This document shows positions 63,864-64,000 of a stretch of 64,000 nucleotides of DNA, piece by piece. The DNA is taken from contig NZ_JAFIBW010000001.1 of NCBI RefSeq assembly GCF_017833295.1, positions 4,987,501 through 5,051,500 of the forward strand. The letters run 5' to 3'. How positions within the stretch are numbered: the stretch's first letter is position 1; each line of letters begins with the position of its first letter. A program made the translations under genes and the position numbers. Origin of the DNA: Methylobacterium sp. PvR107 (lineage in GTDB: Bacteria > Pseudomonadota > Alphaproteobacteria > Rhizobiales > Beijerinckiaceae). The notes below the pieces were generated by a model that saw nothing but the letters and a program-made list of their open reading frames with translations, did not search any database and was not told where the DNA came from.

Positions 63864-64000
63864 TCAGACGAGGCCGAGCACATGGATCAGGCCGAGGCTG
63901 ACGGCGCCGAGGGCAAGGAGCGAGGCGACCACAGCGAGGGTCACCCGCGCCCCGGCCTTGGCGACGCTGCGCACGTCGACCCCGAGGCCGAGTGCCGCCA
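63864..64000 (-). CDS. YeiH-type (UPF0324) exporter, C-terminal part
   Basis: Only the last 45 codons lie in the window; the gene continues past 64000. The visible end, ALGLGVDVRSVAKAGARVTL followed by a hydrophobic helix and IHVLGLV, is like the last TM helix of UPF0324/YeiH proteins, described as putative sulfate exporters and linked to sulfite tolerance in enterobacteria. This fits the sulfite enzymes next to it. Confidence 0.65.
   Translation of the reverse strand, partial: AALGLGVDVRSVAKAGARVTLAVVASLLALGAVSLGLIHVLGLV

Overview
The window is high-GC chromosomal DNA from an alphaproteobacterium of the Rhizobiales/Hyphomicrobiales, most likely Methylobacterium or a close relative. This is inferred from overall gene character: an Irr-type Fur regulator beside fabA-fabB-fabI, a class II DAHP synthase, an alphaproteobacterial UbiE-UbiB pair and Methylobacterium-style dispersed intergenic repeats. 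No rRNA gene is present to settle the species.

Positions 1-38100 are core chromosome. In order: rpiA, a DUF2059 protein, an O-antigen ligase-like membrane protein overlapping glutathione reductase (gor), a small stand-alone sigma-70 region 1.1-like protein, class II DAHP synthase, a PAS/GGDEF/EAL c-di-GMP protein, a cupredoxin, an orphan efflux adaptor, an EI24 membrane protein, a flavin amine oxidase, a membrane-anchored cyclic-nucleotide sensor, a 2-hydroxyacid dehydrogenase, an SH3 protein, then irr, fabA, fabB and fabI. Small conserved proteins, an NDUFAF5-like methyltransferase with DUF427, comF, a GNAT acetyltransferase, zapE with a hybrid histidine kinase, ubiB, ubiE, leuB, a beta carbonic anhydrase and leuA follow. 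leuA is preceded by a leucine-rich leader peptide and an attenuator hairpin. The block ends at tRNA-Lys(CTT).

Positions about 38100-53400 are an accessory island next to that tRNA. It carries short, mostly unknown, phage/plasmid-like genes: a truncated GpA-type terminase fragment, a Lon-type AAA+ ATPase without a protease domain, two tandem DUF6634 proteins, three iteron-like repeats, a primase-like replication protein, a phage-morphogenesis-like protein and, near its right end, a strikingly AT-rich winged-helix regulator with its own palindromic operator. I find no integrase and no complete structural module, so it is a degraded prophage, satellite or plasmid-derived element.

Positions 53450-64000 are a redox and stress module. 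An ECF sigma factor and a one-TM anti-sigma factor sit in an apparent operon with a COG4315 secreted protein, a CysL/YeiE-type LysR regulator and a DUF202 protein. Around them are two beta-propeller proteins, a DUF305 protein, two sulfite-oxidase-family molybdoenzymes (one Tat-exported with a cytochrome c, SorAB-like; one without an export signal), a class III nucleotide cyclase and the end of a YeiH-type exporter. Four gene groups are each preceded by the same bipartite promoter, GGAAT-N15-GCATC with identical spacing, which points to a coherent ECF regulon for sulfite, reactive-sulfur or envelope oxidative stress. This is the most interesting signal in the window.
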